From the NCBI GenBank assembly GCA_020543525.1, contig JAHYIO010000028.1, positions 620,001-684,000 of the forward strand: a stretch of DNA of 64,000 nt, read 5' to 3'. A program made the translations under genes and the position numbers. This stretch comes from Coriolopsis trogii (taxonomy: Eukaryota; Basidiomycota; Agaricomycetes; Polyporales; Polyporaceae). Positions 1 to 11,632 of the stretch are shown here, piece by piece. Each line of letters opens with the position of its first letter. Positions within the stretch are counted from its first letter, which is position 1. A model generated the notes under the pieces. That model had not been told where the DNA came from. It was given only the letters and a program-made list of their open reading frames with translations, and made no database searches.

Positions 1-1248
1 GCGCGCGAGACGACTACTCCGAGGGCATCCTCCTCGACGCGAACGAGAACGCGCTCGGCCACTCGATTCCTTCTTCCTCCGCCCTCGAGCCGGAGATCGA
101 GGCAACGCTCGGTCTTGACCTTCACCGCTACCCCTCACCAACCCACGACCCTATCAAGAACCGGCTCGCGCAGCTGCGTGGGCTGCCAGGGTCCGACTAT
201 GTCTTCTTGGGCGTTGGGTCGGATGAGGTCATTGACCTCCTGATCCGAGTATGTGTTGCACCGGGAACGGAGAAGATCCTCATCACTCCTCCGACATATG
301 GCATGTACTCGGTGTGTGCGCAGGTGAACGACGTTGGGGTTGTCAAGGTGCCGTTGGAACTGAGCGGAGATGCGGGAGAGGGTGGGGAGAAGGGTCGGTT
401 CTCATTGAATGTTGACGAGGTGTGGGATGATTTTGTCCTCCTATTCTTTGCGAGATATTGACATCCTCGCGGCAGGTCAAGAAGGCGCTGTCTGCGGACC
501 CTTCAATCAAGCTAGTATTCCTGTGCTCGCCTGGGAACCCAACAGGCACGCTCATCTCGCTCGCGTCGATACGTCAGATACTCGAGTACGAGGACTTCAA
601 GGGTGTCGTCATCGTTGACGAGGCGTACATCGACTTTGCGGACGAGAGAGCGAGCGCTGTCTCCCTCATCGAGGAATACGCGAACCTTTGTGTGACCCAG
701 ACGCTGAGCAAGAGCTTTGGGCTGGCGGCTATCCGGTATGCGCGCATCGTTCATGACGTGGGACGCTGTCTGATCTGTTGAACAACGCCAGGTTGGGGAT
801 CGCGTTCGCTCACCCTGCGCTGGTCCAGATTCTTATGAATACGAAGGCGCCTTACAATATCTCTACACCCACTGCATCACTAGCGCTCTCGGCGCTCTCA
901 CCTGCTGCAATTGACCTCATGAAACAGAAGGTATCGACGCTCATCAAGGGCCGAGAGCAGCTGCTTCGCGGCCTCAAGGATCTAGCACCGCTTGGGCTCG
1001 GGGCTGTTATTGGAGGGAACGATGCGAACTTCGTGATGGTTCCCGTGTTGGAGAAGAGCGGAAGCGGAAAGCCCGACAATGTGCGCGCTCAGAAAATATA
1101 CAAGACGCTTGCGGAGCAGGAGGGCGTGGTCGTGCGGTACCGCGGTGGAGAGGCTGGCTGTGCTGGGTGTCTACGTATAACAGTCGGGAGCGAGGAAGAG
1201 ATCGAGGTGGTGTTGCAGAAGTTCCGTGAGTTGCTGACTGTGTTGTAG
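1..1248 (+). CDS. HIS5: Histidinol-phosphate aminotransferase, 5' partial
   Basis: PLP-dependent class II aminotransferase that converts imidazole-acetol phosphate to histidinol phosphate in histidine synthesis. The gene enters the window already in frame (codons from base 3), so the first few dozen residues are missing. Visible: the entry motif LLDANENALG, the SDEVIDLLIR segment, SPGNPTG, DEAYIDF and the PLP-lysine motif TLSKSFGLA, then the C-terminal arginine region CLRITVGSEEE. Two introns are placed at 420-475 and 736-791; both keep the frame, and the second splits an Arg codon. The stop is at 1246-1248. The family is well conserved and the match is unambiguous. Confidence 0.95.
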
Positions 1249-1879
1249 ACAAGCTAGGCAGTTGGCAAATCCTAGTCCGAATGGAAAGCCAGAGTACCAG
1301 CCACGGTGGTCAGACGCGTAGTGCTTGCTGGGTGAGCGTCTTCGCGTGGGATCGACACGGTCGGTCACGTCACGGTCACATCTGGGCAAACACGTGAGGT
1401 GACGCGTTGGATGAATCTGTCCAAGGACTCCACGCTGCTCTCCCCACAGAAGGTCGGCAATGCCCTGCGTTCCTCGTGTCGGAGACTGAGACTGATAAGA
1501 GCGTTGTTGCAGGGCAGGTTGTGGCCAGACTGGGCCTGACAGACACGGTTGCCTCCTCCACTGGAGTAGTGGCGCTGCTAATCCTGCGCGGACAAAGACA
1601 CGATCGACCTCCGCTGACATCATGCGCTCTGCGACTGCCCCCGACCGCGCACTGTCGTCCATTATCCTGATATAGACGTTTCTGAGAGAGATGACGTCTT
1701 CTTCCTCAGTCGTCACCGGGGCCCAGGTCGGTTCCGCCAGTATATAACCCTCGCAGCGGGCCTCCACCCTCGCCAGTATCACGTTTCCAACTTTCCCCAC
1801 TCCCTCACTCTCCCCCTCTGTGACGACCCAACCCTCCTGCAACGATTGTTCTCTACACGCTTACGACCAGTAATCCATA
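1249..1879. other. Intergenic region with HAM1-gene promoter
   Basis: Between the HIS5 stop and the next start codon I see no supported gene; the minus-strand open frame here is a shadow. The right end has a TATA box at 1741-1747 and a pyrimidine-rich stretch before the ATG. Confidence 0.5.
1741..1747 (+). promoter_or_regulatory. TATA box of the HAM1-type gene
   Basis: TATATAA lies about 139 bases before the ATG at 1880. It is followed by a C/T-rich stretch, as is common before highly expressed fungal genes. Confidence 0.5.
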
Positions 1880-4800
1880 ATGTCTCTCCCACTAGCCCAG
1901 AAAGATATCTCGGACAAACCGGCAGCCGTACGTATTCTTGTCCTTCCGATAGGTGCTGGGCGCGTCCTGACCATAGCGTCTTGTCCTGTTTTAGAACTCG
2001 GTTGTTGAGCCCGTCGACAAGAAGACTCAGGCTGCTGACGTTGACCGGAAGCTACGCTTCTTTGGCGTCATCAAGGCGTTCAGCGAGTCGCGCATGCCTT
2101 CCAACGAGCAGTGCGACAGGTTCCTCAAATACGTCCTCGAGCATTCTCCCGTAGACACCAGAGAACTCTCCACCGATGGTCAACGCCTCATACAGGACAC
2201 CCGCGACATCATCGAGACTGCTCGTCTTATGGTGAAGGAGAAGAACGCTGACGAGCTCTTCCAAAACTTTATCTGGCATACACGCGACGTTGATGTCTCG
2301 CACGCGAAGAAGGACCCGAATGAAGTCATCCCTGTCGACAAGGAGAAGGCGAAGTCGGATGGCCAGCAGGCCGTTCAGCATCTTCGCACCCTTCTCTCCC
2401 TCGTTCTTACCAACGCCGAGGTTCGCAAGCTCCTCACCGATTTCTCCGTCATCGGGCGCGACATTCTTGCACGCACTGCCGGCAAGGTCGCAGACACGGC
2501 ACGCCCAGACCAAGATCGTCTCCAACGCATCGATGAATCTGCACCTCGCGATCAGTTCGTCTCTGAAGGCGGTCGCTTGGTTGGTCCTGATGAGACCCCA
2601 GTGAGTAAGAATCCTTTCGTCAAGCAAGATCATAGGCTGAACAGAGAATAGGTACTTGAGGCTCGCATTCCTGGCACCGGAACCACCGTCACTCAGCATC
2701 CCCGTGAGGAGCTGGGTCACGGAGCGACGGTGAAGAAGGAGAATGGCGAAGTCCAGAGTGGCGCCTCTGCCATCAACGAAGCCCAGCAGCGCAAGGATGA
2801 GGCTATGGCGCACGGAAAGGTTAACACAACGCGCATATTTGGACTCAGATCAGCCATCTGATTGCGTCGTACTCAGGCTGAGGCTCAACGTCAGAAGGAC
2901 GAGTTGAATGGCGCCGTCGGCGGTAGTGCTATTCCAGAGGATCGCGAGGATGCCGAGCAGAAGAAGTCGGGTTTCATGAACAAGATTCGCGGAGTCAGGG
3001 TAGGTCAAACAGTCGCGGCTCCGCAAGCTTAAGACATTGACGCGTCTATTCTCAGGATAACCTCACTGACCGCGTTCCACAAGAACACAAGGATCGCGCA
3101 AACGAGCACTATGACCGCGCAAAGCGCGTACTCACCGAGGACTACTTCCCAGAGGAGCGTCGTGACCAATTTATCTACCGCGGCAAGAAGGTGGGTTTCG
3201 GTTGTATATTGCTCGAATTTTGTTTAATTAATCTATCGCAGGTCATCGTCGAGTGCCAGAAGCACAAGGACTACCAGGAGTCCATCCAATGGTTGCTGAA
3301 CTTTTTAGAGGAGTACGCTTCTCATGGCAAGCACGTTGCCAACCATGGTAATTTTATTTGTTATCCGTCACCTACATCATTTAACGCACAATGAAGGCAA
3401 GGACTCCGGCGAGAAGCTCAAGGGCGATGGCACCTTGCAGCAGGCCACAGGGGAACTCCGCACTTTACTTGAGCGATTCGCGAATGGCAAAAGTCTCAGT
3501 ATCATCGGAGACGCTATGCAGACGCTGTACAATGACGCTCAACAAGATGAGGAACTCAGGAACTGGTTTCGATCGGTCGATACATATACTCGCAAGGTAC
3601 GTTGTGTATTTCGGTGGTATGGATCATAACTCACGAAGCCAACAGGTCTTGCTGGACCCCGGTTTCGTTCTTGAGCCACAGTGCAACAACGAGGCCAACC
3701 AGCTTCGCGAAGACGGCCGGCGCTTCTATGACGAGAAGTACAAGGGCCACTTCGACAACTTGTTCAACGCTGCAGGTGATTGGTTCCGTGCGCTCGGCGA
3801 GGATCCTCTGAACAAGAGGTGCGTTAATGTTCACCGCTTAGTATCTCTTTGTTCACGTATTGTCTAGATTCGGTGAGGATTGGGCTCGCCTCACGAAGGA
3901 CCTGCTGTTCGACAGCGAAGGTAGCCTCAAATTCAAACCTGAGCTCTGGATGGATGTACGCAAGGTAATCCTGCCGAGCATCATCGATCAGGTATTTGCC
4001 TTGCGCCCCGAATGCTTTGGACATGTTCTTACACGCCATCATCCAGGTCGGCTACGTCCCGATTCCACGCATCGAGTACACAGACGACATGATGGATCTC
4101 GTCATCGAGAACCTTGCGCTTTCTGGTCGTAACTTGTTCCCCAATATTGTCAGCATGGAGGCGCACAACTTCGTCAAGTTCAGCCCATACAATGCCATTC
4201 CGTAAGTGCTTTCTCCTTCCTATAATTTGTGGTGTGGTAGGATTCTGACGCATCATAGGGATGAGAATCATCACGAGTTTGTCTTGACGTTTGGCCAGAT
4301 CCAAGCCGACATGCGTGACGTCGCATTCTACTTCAAGAAGAAGACCGGTTTTCCCAAACTCTCCGACTCTGGGCTGGCTGATGTCCTTCTTGGAGGAGAG
4401 GGTTTGACCGTCAGTGCGCACGTCGTTTCTGCCGACAAGGATAGGTCGAGCGTCTTCAAAGTCAAGAATGTGAATGTGAAGGTCGGCACTCTGAAGTTCT
4501 CTATTCGTGATTCCAAGCACGACATCCTCTACAAGACGTTGCGTCCGTTGGCCACTGGCTTGGTGAAGAAGCAGCTCCAGAAGGCGATTGCTGATGCTGT
4601 TACCACTGGTCTCGAGTACATTGATGGACAACTTGTCGGTGTACGTGATCGTATGGCGGATGCGAAGGCTTCCGAGAACATGTCGCGCACTCAAGCCTTG
4701 CAGGAGGTAATGTGTTTAATGGTGTTTCCACACCGACAAGTGGCTTACATATCTATCTCCAGATGTTCCAGCGCAACAAAGAGGAAGCGGCGGCGTCGGC

Positions 4801-5025
4801 AAAAGCGAAGTCCGACGATAAGGGCTCCCATTTCAAGATTGTATCTCGTCGAGACTCGGCTTTGTTGCCCGCACAAGGACACCCGGCCGGATGGGTTAAC
4901 CGTACTCAGGAGCGCGAGGATGCTGCTCTCCGCGGACAGGACTGGCGCAGTGACGCGTAAGCTCGTCTTCTTTACTGCTTGAAATGCATGACCTGACCGG
5001 TGTCTCCAGCTTCACCGTTGTCTGA
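1880..5025 (+). CDS. HAM1-like domain protein (formerly DUF4449)
   Basis: Large multi-exon gene of the fungal HAM1-like family, named after hyphal anastomosis; the biochemical role is unsettled. The start MSLPLAQKDISDKPAA is followed at once by an intron. The next exons give the HAM1-like N-terminal domain (KLRFFGVIKAFSESRMPSN). A charged middle section follows (PREELGHGATVKKENGE), then the C-terminal domain (LTFGQIQADMRDVAFYFKKK). At least eleven introns are needed and all join in frame. The last exon appears tiny: reading through gives a stop at 4958-4960, but splicing GTAAGC (4959) to CAG (5009) gives an ending in DAFTVV and a stop at 5023-5025, which I prefer because related proteins, as I recall them, end similarly. 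The C-terminal part could form a lipid-binding fold; that is speculation. Confidence 0.85.
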
Positions 5026-5706
5026 ACGTTCCCAAGTGCTAGTTTAAACTTTCCCTGTACGATTACATTCGATTCCTATCATCTTCCTTCCGTTACTGTG
5101 TATCAATTTCACGAGGACACCGCATCGCTTCCCCATATACCGCGACATTCCTTGACTCGGTTCGATACCCAGTGTAATTCACGATTGATCAGTTTCTACG
5201 AACTGTATCATAACGCGCCACCTAGTTGTAATCAATCGAAATTTTCCTTGCATGCTAGTGGCTGTCGGTGAAGCCTACAAGCATAGTGCAGACAAGGAAG
5301 TCGACATAGGAAATGACCAAATGGCAGCGCGACTGGAGATGCGAGAAAATGATATACATGAACGAAAAACGGTGTCGCGGCGAGGATCCGGGACGCGCCT
5401 AGCGCGAAGATGAAGGTATCACAGCGTAGTCTATGCGCCTTCCGTCTGGATATTGCCTCCATTTGGCAGTGGGTGTGGTCACTGTGACATAACTGTCAGC
5501 AGCTTCCAAAGTGTATCCCGGCGGGATACAATGATTCAGACTGTTCGCCAAATCGGGGTAACCGGCGAAGAGCAACGAGGCCTGGTGTATGATCAGTGCC
5601 AGGTCTGCACTACAGCCAGAAAGAAAGTCGGGACGTCAGGTTCAATCGACAAAGACGGCCTCAGAACGGGGAAGGACCCGGTCTGAGTGAGGGATTAAAT
5701 GGCTGC
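5026..5706. other. Intergenic, convergent 3' regions
   Basis: Lies between a plus-strand gene and a minus-strand gene that end toward each other. Moderately AT-rich; I see no conserved coding signal. Confidence 0.4.
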
Positions 5707-6120
5707 TTACAGGCCACGCTCGTCCTTGGTCCTGAGCGCACGAGACATGCGGTGGTAGTCTTGCGGGCGGGTGCGGTAGAAGGCGTCCTTGAGGTTCGCG
5801 CAAAAGTCGTCCCAGTAGACGGTCTGGGTCGCTTCCAGGATCTCGCCCGTCCAGATCTCGTTTAGGGAGAGCGCGGCGAGCGAGCGCGGGTCCGGGAGGG
5901 TGGCGACCGGTGCTTGTTCTTCCTCCCACGAGTTTTGCCGGGAGAGCGGGCGGGGGTCGTTGGCCCGCCATGGGAGCTGGTTTGGGGACTCGGGCTGGTA
6001 ATATTGGTGTGAAGAGGGTGTCCGCATGTCGAGGTATTGTCTGTGACGGGGTGGGATGGGATCTGGGTCGTGGGCGGAGGTTTGGTTCTCGCGGGACGGT
6101 TTTGTACTGCGGGCAGACAT
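5707..6120 (-). CDS. Hypothetical protein, 137 aa
   Basis: A single intact frame from ATG (6118-6120) to a stop at 5707. I do not recognise a family. The N-terminal half is rich in Pro, Ser, Arg and Gln and looks disordered. The C-terminal half is compact and plausible as a short helical domain (SLNEIWTGEILEATQTVYWDDFCANL). No signal peptide or membrane segment. A TATATATA run sits about 75 bases upstream of the ATG on the coding strand, which supports a real start. Reading continues without introns, unusual in this window. Confidence 0.6.
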   Translation of the reverse strand: MSARSTKPSRENQTSAHDPDPIPPRHRQYLDMRTPSSHQYYQPESPNQLPWRANDPRPLSRQNSWEEEQAPVATLPDPRSLAALSLNEIWTGEILEATQTVYWDDFCANLKDAFYRTRPQDYHRMSRALRTKDERGL

Positions 6121-6192
6121 CTTGTGAGTTTCTGTGGCGTATCGACGCTGAGATTGGCGAGAATGGAGAGATGGATGGGTTCAAGGGCGGTG

Positions 6193-6200
6193 TATATATA
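6193..6200 (-). promoter_or_regulatory. TATA box for the 5707-6120 gene
   Basis: TATATATA about 73-80 bases upstream of the minus-strand ATG at 6120. Confidence 0.45.
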
Positions 6201-6448
6201 GACTGCTTTCGCAGAGGGAGAAGGACAAAGATACTTTCTGCTCGGTAGTAGCGAAAGGGCTTCGTACTGCTCGGTGGTAGACTTGGTGCACGCAGTGGCT
6301 TAGGGGCGGGCTTTGTGCAGTGCAGTCTGTAGCAGATTTTGTCACATCAAGCCACTCGGGGTGATTGTATGCGCTGTATATCTATCGTTTTACAAGGGGT
6401 CGAGCTAGAACTTCTGACGTTACCTGGGCTACCATCTGCAGATAGGCG

Positions 6449-8014
6449 CTATGCCGGTGCCACCTTCCACACCTTGACGAGTCCATCGTCGCCAGCGGTG
6501 GCGAAAAGATCCTCAAAGCCCTTTCGAGGACACCATACGACGCTGTTCACGTCATGCACGCCGTGCGCCTGCGAAATCTTCGCGATGACCTTGTGCGAAA
6601 GTCCCTTTGGGGATGGGTCGTTTGCGCTAGGACCAGCCTATGACAGCCAGTCAGTACCGCTTGGTCATGCGAATGCGAACAAACGGTCACTTACACCGAG
6701 CTCCCACACGTTGATTATGCCATCACCCCCGGTGCTCGCGAGCCATCCGAGGCTCGTTCCGTCACTCGCATCACAACCGAGAGGCTTCCCAGCTCCCCAG
6801 CCGATGGAGTAGACGGCACGCTCGTGGTGTCCCTCGAGCACGTCCACGCACTCCCATTTATGCTCCTGAACGCGCTCCCATATCCTGATCGTCGTGTCGT
6901 CCGACGCGGAGGCGAGGAAGCGGCCGTCGGGGGAGAAGGCGAGCGACCAGACAGTCGAACCGTGTCCGGTGAGAGTCTGGAAGCAGAACCAGTCCTCTTG
7001 CGGGTCGTCGATGTAGAGCTTTATCGTGTCGTCATAGGAGGCGGATGCAAGGATCTGCGCTGGGTGACGGGTTGAGCGGACGAACGGACACACTCGTCCG
7101 AGCTCGAGAGGCGGGAGGGACTGACCTCCTCAGTGGGATGCCACGCGACGGACTTGACGTCTTGCGTGTGTTCCATGAGGACGCCCATGCATTCGAAGTC
7201 ATGGTCCGGGTGGACTGTATGCGCAGGTTTCCATTAGCTCAATCCAGCTCGGTATCGTGAATTTCGTCTTGTGCAGGACGAATGCTGCGTGCACATGCTT
7301 CGATTGGCACTTCATCCGCGATCACAATGCTAGAATGGCTTTGCAACGGTATTGTATGCGCCGTCACAAAGTGGTCCCGCTTCAATGCGCGGCGAACGTG
7401 TATTGAGACCGCGGTATGCACGCCTTCCCCTCCTGCGCCAGGACAGTTTCGCGCGCACTGTAAAATGAAGCACGAACCTTCCCAGACCCACACGGTCTTG
7501 TCCCGACTGCAGCTAGCCAGGAGGTTTCCCGAAGCGGAATACGCGACGCTCTTGCACTCCGTCTCGTGCCCTTCCAGAAGGCTCATGCACTCCCACTCAG
7601 CTGAGGGATTGAAAGCGCCATCCTCCCCGTCTTCGTCTTCCTCCTGAGCCCATATACCGATATTCGAGTCGAAGGAAGCCGTGGCAAGGGTCTTGCCTGA
7701 CGGGGACCACGCGACCGCGCGGACGGTTTTAGCGTGCCCGGTGGGGATGGTGGTGAGGTGGGAGAACTTCAGGGTAGGGGTTTCGGAAGCACCGGAGTTG
7801 GCAAATTGGCTGTAGGCGTACAAGCGTACGTTCTTGTCAGCTGAGCAAGATGCAAGGAGGGGTCTGGTGGGGTTCCATGCGATATGCCATGCGCGGTCTT
7901 CATGTCCTGTGAAGACATGGTCGTGAACTCCGCGTTCCGAGGCGAGTTCGCGGCGGTGGAGATACCTTCCAGCGATGCTACAGGGTGTATTGAAGCTTGG
8001 AGGTCTTGGTCCAT
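6449..8014 (-). CDS. CIA1: Cytosolic Fe-S cluster assembly WD40 protein CIA1/CIAO1
   Basis: Seven-bladed WD40 propeller of the cytosolic iron-sulfur targeting complex, which docks apo-proteins so they can receive Fe-S clusters. Five exons. Exon 1 encodes MDQDLQASIHPVASLEG and splices into HEDRAWHIAW. Blades are visible as GHEDRAWHIAW...LASCSADKNVRLY, GHAKTVRAVAW...FDSNIGIW, GHETECKSVAYS...SRDKTVWVW, EHTQDVKSVAWH...SYDDTIKLY, GHGSTVWSLAFS...SDDTTIRIW, GHHERAVYSIGW...GDGIINVW and GVHDVNSVVW...GDDGLVKVW. The donor before the last exon is GGT|GTAAGT, joining to AGPSANDPSP in frame. The stop is at 6449-6451. An in-frame upstream TTG is not needed; ATG at 8014 is the best start. High confidence in the family. 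Confidence 0.94.
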
Positions 8015-8562
8015 CGCGAAATGAGAGTTCAGAAACAAGTCCGGGTCCGAGTCACGGCCGCTGAGTGAGAGTGGCAGAGATTTGCGTGAGATCTCCCGAT
8101 CTCGATACTTATGTCAAACCCTAACCTCGCTCTCCCCGTACATTGACTCAGTTGTGTTCCCGAAAACGTCAGCAATTGTTAGTTCTGCAATGCAACCACC
8201 ACCATCAAAGCTCGCCATGCTAGGACAGCGTACAAGCTCGCAAGACAGTCGCCGTAGCGATGGCAAGTTCTCGCTAAAGGTTTGCCTCAAAGATCCTGCC
8301 GAACAATCTTCCATTGACAACCATAGTAGTGGCCACCGTCCACAAAGCGCGTCGACCACAGTGACAGGTTGAGCCATACTGTGCACCGACAGGACCATGT
8401 CATTCCATTCATAGTCTGTAGTCAAGTCCTTAAGCCTTTGACTTCAAGACCGACCGGTACACGGTATAAATAACCCCTGCGTCGACTGCAGCTATCCTGC
8501 AGCATCCCTCGTTCTCATCTCATACTCCTCTTCATCTTACAATTCCGCTGTGCCTCTGAGCT
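8015..8562. promoter_or_regulatory. Divergent promoter region, CIA1 / PAH gene
   Basis: About 550 bases between the start of CIA1 (minus) and the PAH-domain gene (plus). TATAAATA at 8465-8472 serves the plus-strand gene, 91-98 bases before its ATG. No gene is apparent inside. Confidence 0.5.
8465..8472 (+). promoter_or_regulatory. TATA box of the PAH gene
   Basis: TATAAATA, 91-98 bases upstream of the ATG at 8563. Confidence 0.55.
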
Positions 8563-9108
8563 ATGGAATTCCTCGACACACATATTCTCGCTTTCGCAGT
8601 CAACCAAGCCCGCGCGACATATTACGCACAGATGACCGCAACGCACTCTCACACAGAGCGTGAAACTGCTAAGGGTACAGTATAGTTGATGTACCTTCCC
8701 CGATTTCCGCGAGAAACTGATGGTTATACTTCGTCCTTAGAACTGTCGAAGTTTTTCCCGGTGTCTAACGTCAATCAAGCCCTCGCGTTTATTGGCCACC
8801 TCCGGGAGCAGTTCGCCCATGATCCCTCAAAATATGATCAATTCTTCGAAGTTCTGAAGCTCTACGAAACCCATCAGTACGTTTCTTACCTCGGACTCTC
8901 CACACGCACTCGATTAATTAAAATTGCCAGGCTTGATCTGAAGGATACGATATTTCGTATCATGGTCCTCTGCTCAGGATCGCCTTGCCTTCTACGTGAA
9001 ATGAACGCATTTCTACCCGTTGGGTGGGGTTTCGATGTGCTTATGGGGAACATCGCAGTACACCTGGTTACGCCCGGGGGCATCATTTATTACCCACTGC
9101 GTTCATAG
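8563..9108 (+). CDS. Stand-alone PAH (paired amphipathic helix, Sin3-type) protein, 141 aa
   Basis: Three exons, 8563-8674, 8741-8876 and 8931-9108, join in perfect frame (the first splits a Glu codon, the second a Gln codon). The protein is little more than one PAH domain. Helix 1-2 reads NVNQALAFIGHLREQF and DPSKYDQFFEVLKLYETHQ; helix 3-4 reads DTIFRIMVLCSGSPCLLREM followed by NAFLPVGWGFDV. These match the Sin3 pattern of a short linker, a gap after HQ and a final FLP-G segment. Sin3 normally carries three or four PAH domains plus a histone-deacetylase-binding region; none of those is present. In Sin3 the PAH binds short amphipathic helices of repressors, so this could act as a decoy or adaptor. 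That role is inference. Confidence 0.82.
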
Positions 9109-9622
9109 TCATCTATTGATTGTCTTGCTTATCGTGTATGGAGAGTAGACGCTGAGTTTACCAGCTCGTAGTACTTAGTCATTGCAATAGACATGCAGTC
9201 GCCGTTCATCCAGTCCCTTTGCACCCTTCTCCGCAACTAAGCAGCTTCATATATCGAATCAAGTAAGACTATTCAGCTCAACGATTTGCATTTTCGCGAG
9301 CGGATTCAGTCCCGTAGGAGAATGATACCCAAGTTTACATGTTCCCTCGTGAATGACAGGCGAAAGAAGGAACAGTCGAGCCCAAAACATCGGCGAGGAC
9401 ACAACACAGCACATTATCTCAAGCGTCAGCATACGGAGACTTCGAATTACTTCGAGCCGCTCTCCGGATTCGTTGGTCAATCCCAACAGTGTTTGATCAC
9501 TACGGGAGAGGAGAATCGTCTAGAAAGAACATGAGCGACGTGCTGAAGAGTTCCCGACTATTGATGGACTTACGAGAGACTATCCCTTTCGTGCGGCAGC
9601 TCAGTTTGAGCGAGCTCGATGG
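9109..9622. other. Intergenic, nothing recognised
   Basis: I found no convincing exon, repeat or motif in this stretch. Confidence 0.35.
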
Positions 9623-10060
9623 CTAGGAAAGGGTGACGAGGATGACCGAGTCGCTTCGTAGCGCACGAGATATGTATTGCGTCCGCGGATGCTGGGCATG
9701 TTGCGGTTTATGGATCGGGCGGACGAGTCGGGTGCCGGAGCCAACGTCCCAAGGTACACCGGGTACCGCAGGGTATAGTTGATGGTTTTGAGTGGAGGGA
9801 GCGAGAGAGAGGAGACGAGGAGACGATGATAACGTTGGCGAGAAAAGAGTCGGAGAAGTACGACGGAGACGAAAGGAGACGGAGACGGAGGATAGTGAGG
9901 ATGAGGCAGAGTACGAACATGTTGGTGAAGGCGGGAGTTTGGAAGATTTGGATGAGAGAACTGCGATCTTCATTCGCGAGCTTATATGTGTCTCTACTGG
10001 ATGGAGGCGAACCTGCCCGGACACGCCGGACCACTACTCGGATCCTTACTCGGCAGACAT
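9623..10060 (-). CDS. Doubtful small gene in a pyrimidine-rich tract
   Basis: A possible model starts ATG TCT GCC GAG at 10060, splices at a good GTAAGG donor, and reads on to a stop at 9623 in a Ser/Pro/Leu-rich frame with no recognisable domain. The coding strand is so rich in C and T that all three minus frames stay open for over 200 bases, so open length is weak evidence here. Another frame contains a hydrophobic stretch (FVLCLILTILRLRLL) that could be a membrane segment. I list it because a transcript here is possible, not because a protein is established. Confidence 0.22.
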
Positions 10061-10253
10061 GGGATGAGACGGGTCAGCCTCTACCGCAGTTAGCCGCACC
10101 GACACGCAAGCTCAGCAGCAGTGACTGATTAGACCAAGAGAAGGAGTGAGATTGAGATGAAGCCACGCAGGTGTGTGGGGATGCTGACTTGGGCTGATTG
10201 GACAACAAGCTCTCCGAGTGGATACACTTTGCCTAGCTACAACGAAAACCCAA

Positions 10254-11144
10254 TTATGCAGAGATAAAGATCCCCTTCTTGAAGTCCTTGACCATCGTCT
10301 TGTTCGCGACCGTTGACTGCCTCAGGACAAGCCCAACGGCACTCTGTTCCATGAGCCAAGACATCATGTTCCCAAACACGACACTGCCAAAGTCGTTCAG
10401 GTGGGTATGGTCGGTCGGGTTCAGGTTGTAAGTCCACGCATTCGCACTGCCGATGGCGTTGAGGTAGTCGATGGAGGCCTGGTTCAGGTCGATGGCCACC
10501 GCACTTGTCTGGCGGGCAACACTCAGCGTGGCTTCACGCTGATCAGCGAGGTCTTCGACGATCCTCTCGGGATCGCCGGAGTAACTTCTGCGAGATAGCG
10601 GCGTCACGAGGATCTGGGGATGCTGTCAGTATCCGGTATGTCGTATGAGAGTCCTGCTAGGAGTCTTACAGGGGTTCCGCCCGCGGTATGCACGTCGGCC
10701 ACAAACTGGGCGAGGTTCGCGGAATACTGATCCAAGCTGATGTTCGCCGCCGGCTTTTGATCGTTGTGACCGAACTATGCAAAGTATTGCGACAGTCAAA
10801 ATCGCGATCGACTTCGACTTTCAGATACGACGCACCTGGATCGTCACCCAGGGTGTGTACGAGGCTGTCGCGTTTTTCACGGCAGCCAGGACATTGGCCC
10901 AGTCGCCGCCTGCGCGGAAACTGACGGTCGTTGCACCGTTATGACCGAAGTTGTGGCCGAAAGCTCCGTTCTTGAGGGTAGTGTTGAGAAAACCGTCACC
11001 CCAGCCTCCTCCATTCAAAGACTGAACAGCGGTAGTGCTGTCACCGGCCAAGAAGAAAGCTGCCGGCTTCGCGAAGGGGAAAGCGTTCGCGCATGAGAGC
11101 ACCGTGGCAGCTACGGACAGGAATGCGTATGAGAAAGTGCGCAT
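10254..11144 (-). CDS. Secreted SGNH esterase, rhamnogalacturonan acetylesterase-like (CE12)
   Basis: Extracellular carbohydrate esterase expected to remove acetyl groups from pectic rhamnogalacturonan. Three exons. It starts with a signal peptide (MRTFSYAFLSVAATVLSCANA). Block I is FFLAGDSTTAVQ with the catalytic Ser; block III is FGHNDQKP at the start of exon 2; block V is NPTDHTHLNDFG with the catalytic Asp and His. Exon 2 encodes FGHNDQKPAANISLDQYSAN and runs to TAGGTP; exon 3 starts ILVTPLSRRSY. Length (about 250 aa after splicing) fits CE12 rhamnogalacturonan acetylesterases. Substrate is assigned by family resemblance only. The divergent neighbour at 11633 is unrelated. Confidence 0.88.
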
Positions 11145-11632
11145 CGTGCTGGATAGATGGGAGTGCGTCGTAGGACGTCCTGTCCAGCACCGAGAAACGG
11201 TGGGGTATTAATACACTTTGTTCAATCGGGGCGAAGGTCTCGTGGACGTCGACGGAGGCGAGGGTAGATCATCAGGGCTTTCCCGGCGGCCCGGGCGAGC
11301 TAGCACAGGCTACGCGGTCTGTCCCATTTGTTCCTGAGTATGACTACTGCCATGCTGCCATGGTCAAGCTTGTGTGGTGTGATGTCTTAGTTTGCTACGA
11401 TCTGGGGATGTGTCGGAGGTCATTGGTTCAGGACGTTCAGGAACTGCAAGCTCGAGTCCAACGCTGTGGCTGTACAAGTGTTCCCACGGCCCTACATATG
11501 GTAACTCTGTACATCGACGTCACCATCACTACTCGAACCCCGCCATGATGTCAACGACATTCGAATGCGTCCTCGCACACATGATACATATACCTCTCCC
11601 TTGCTTCTACCCCTCGTACTACGGACCTCAAT
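11145..11632. promoter_or_regulatory. Divergent intergenic region, CE12 esterase / DUF4336 gene
   Basis: About 490 bases between two divergent starts. I see no gene or clear repeat; it must contain both promoters. Confidence 0.4.

Noticed and set aside
1171..1842. Long minus-strand open frame over the HIS5 end and HAM1 promoter
   Set aside because: It is antisense to well-supported HIS5 coding sequence and has no motif or splice pattern.
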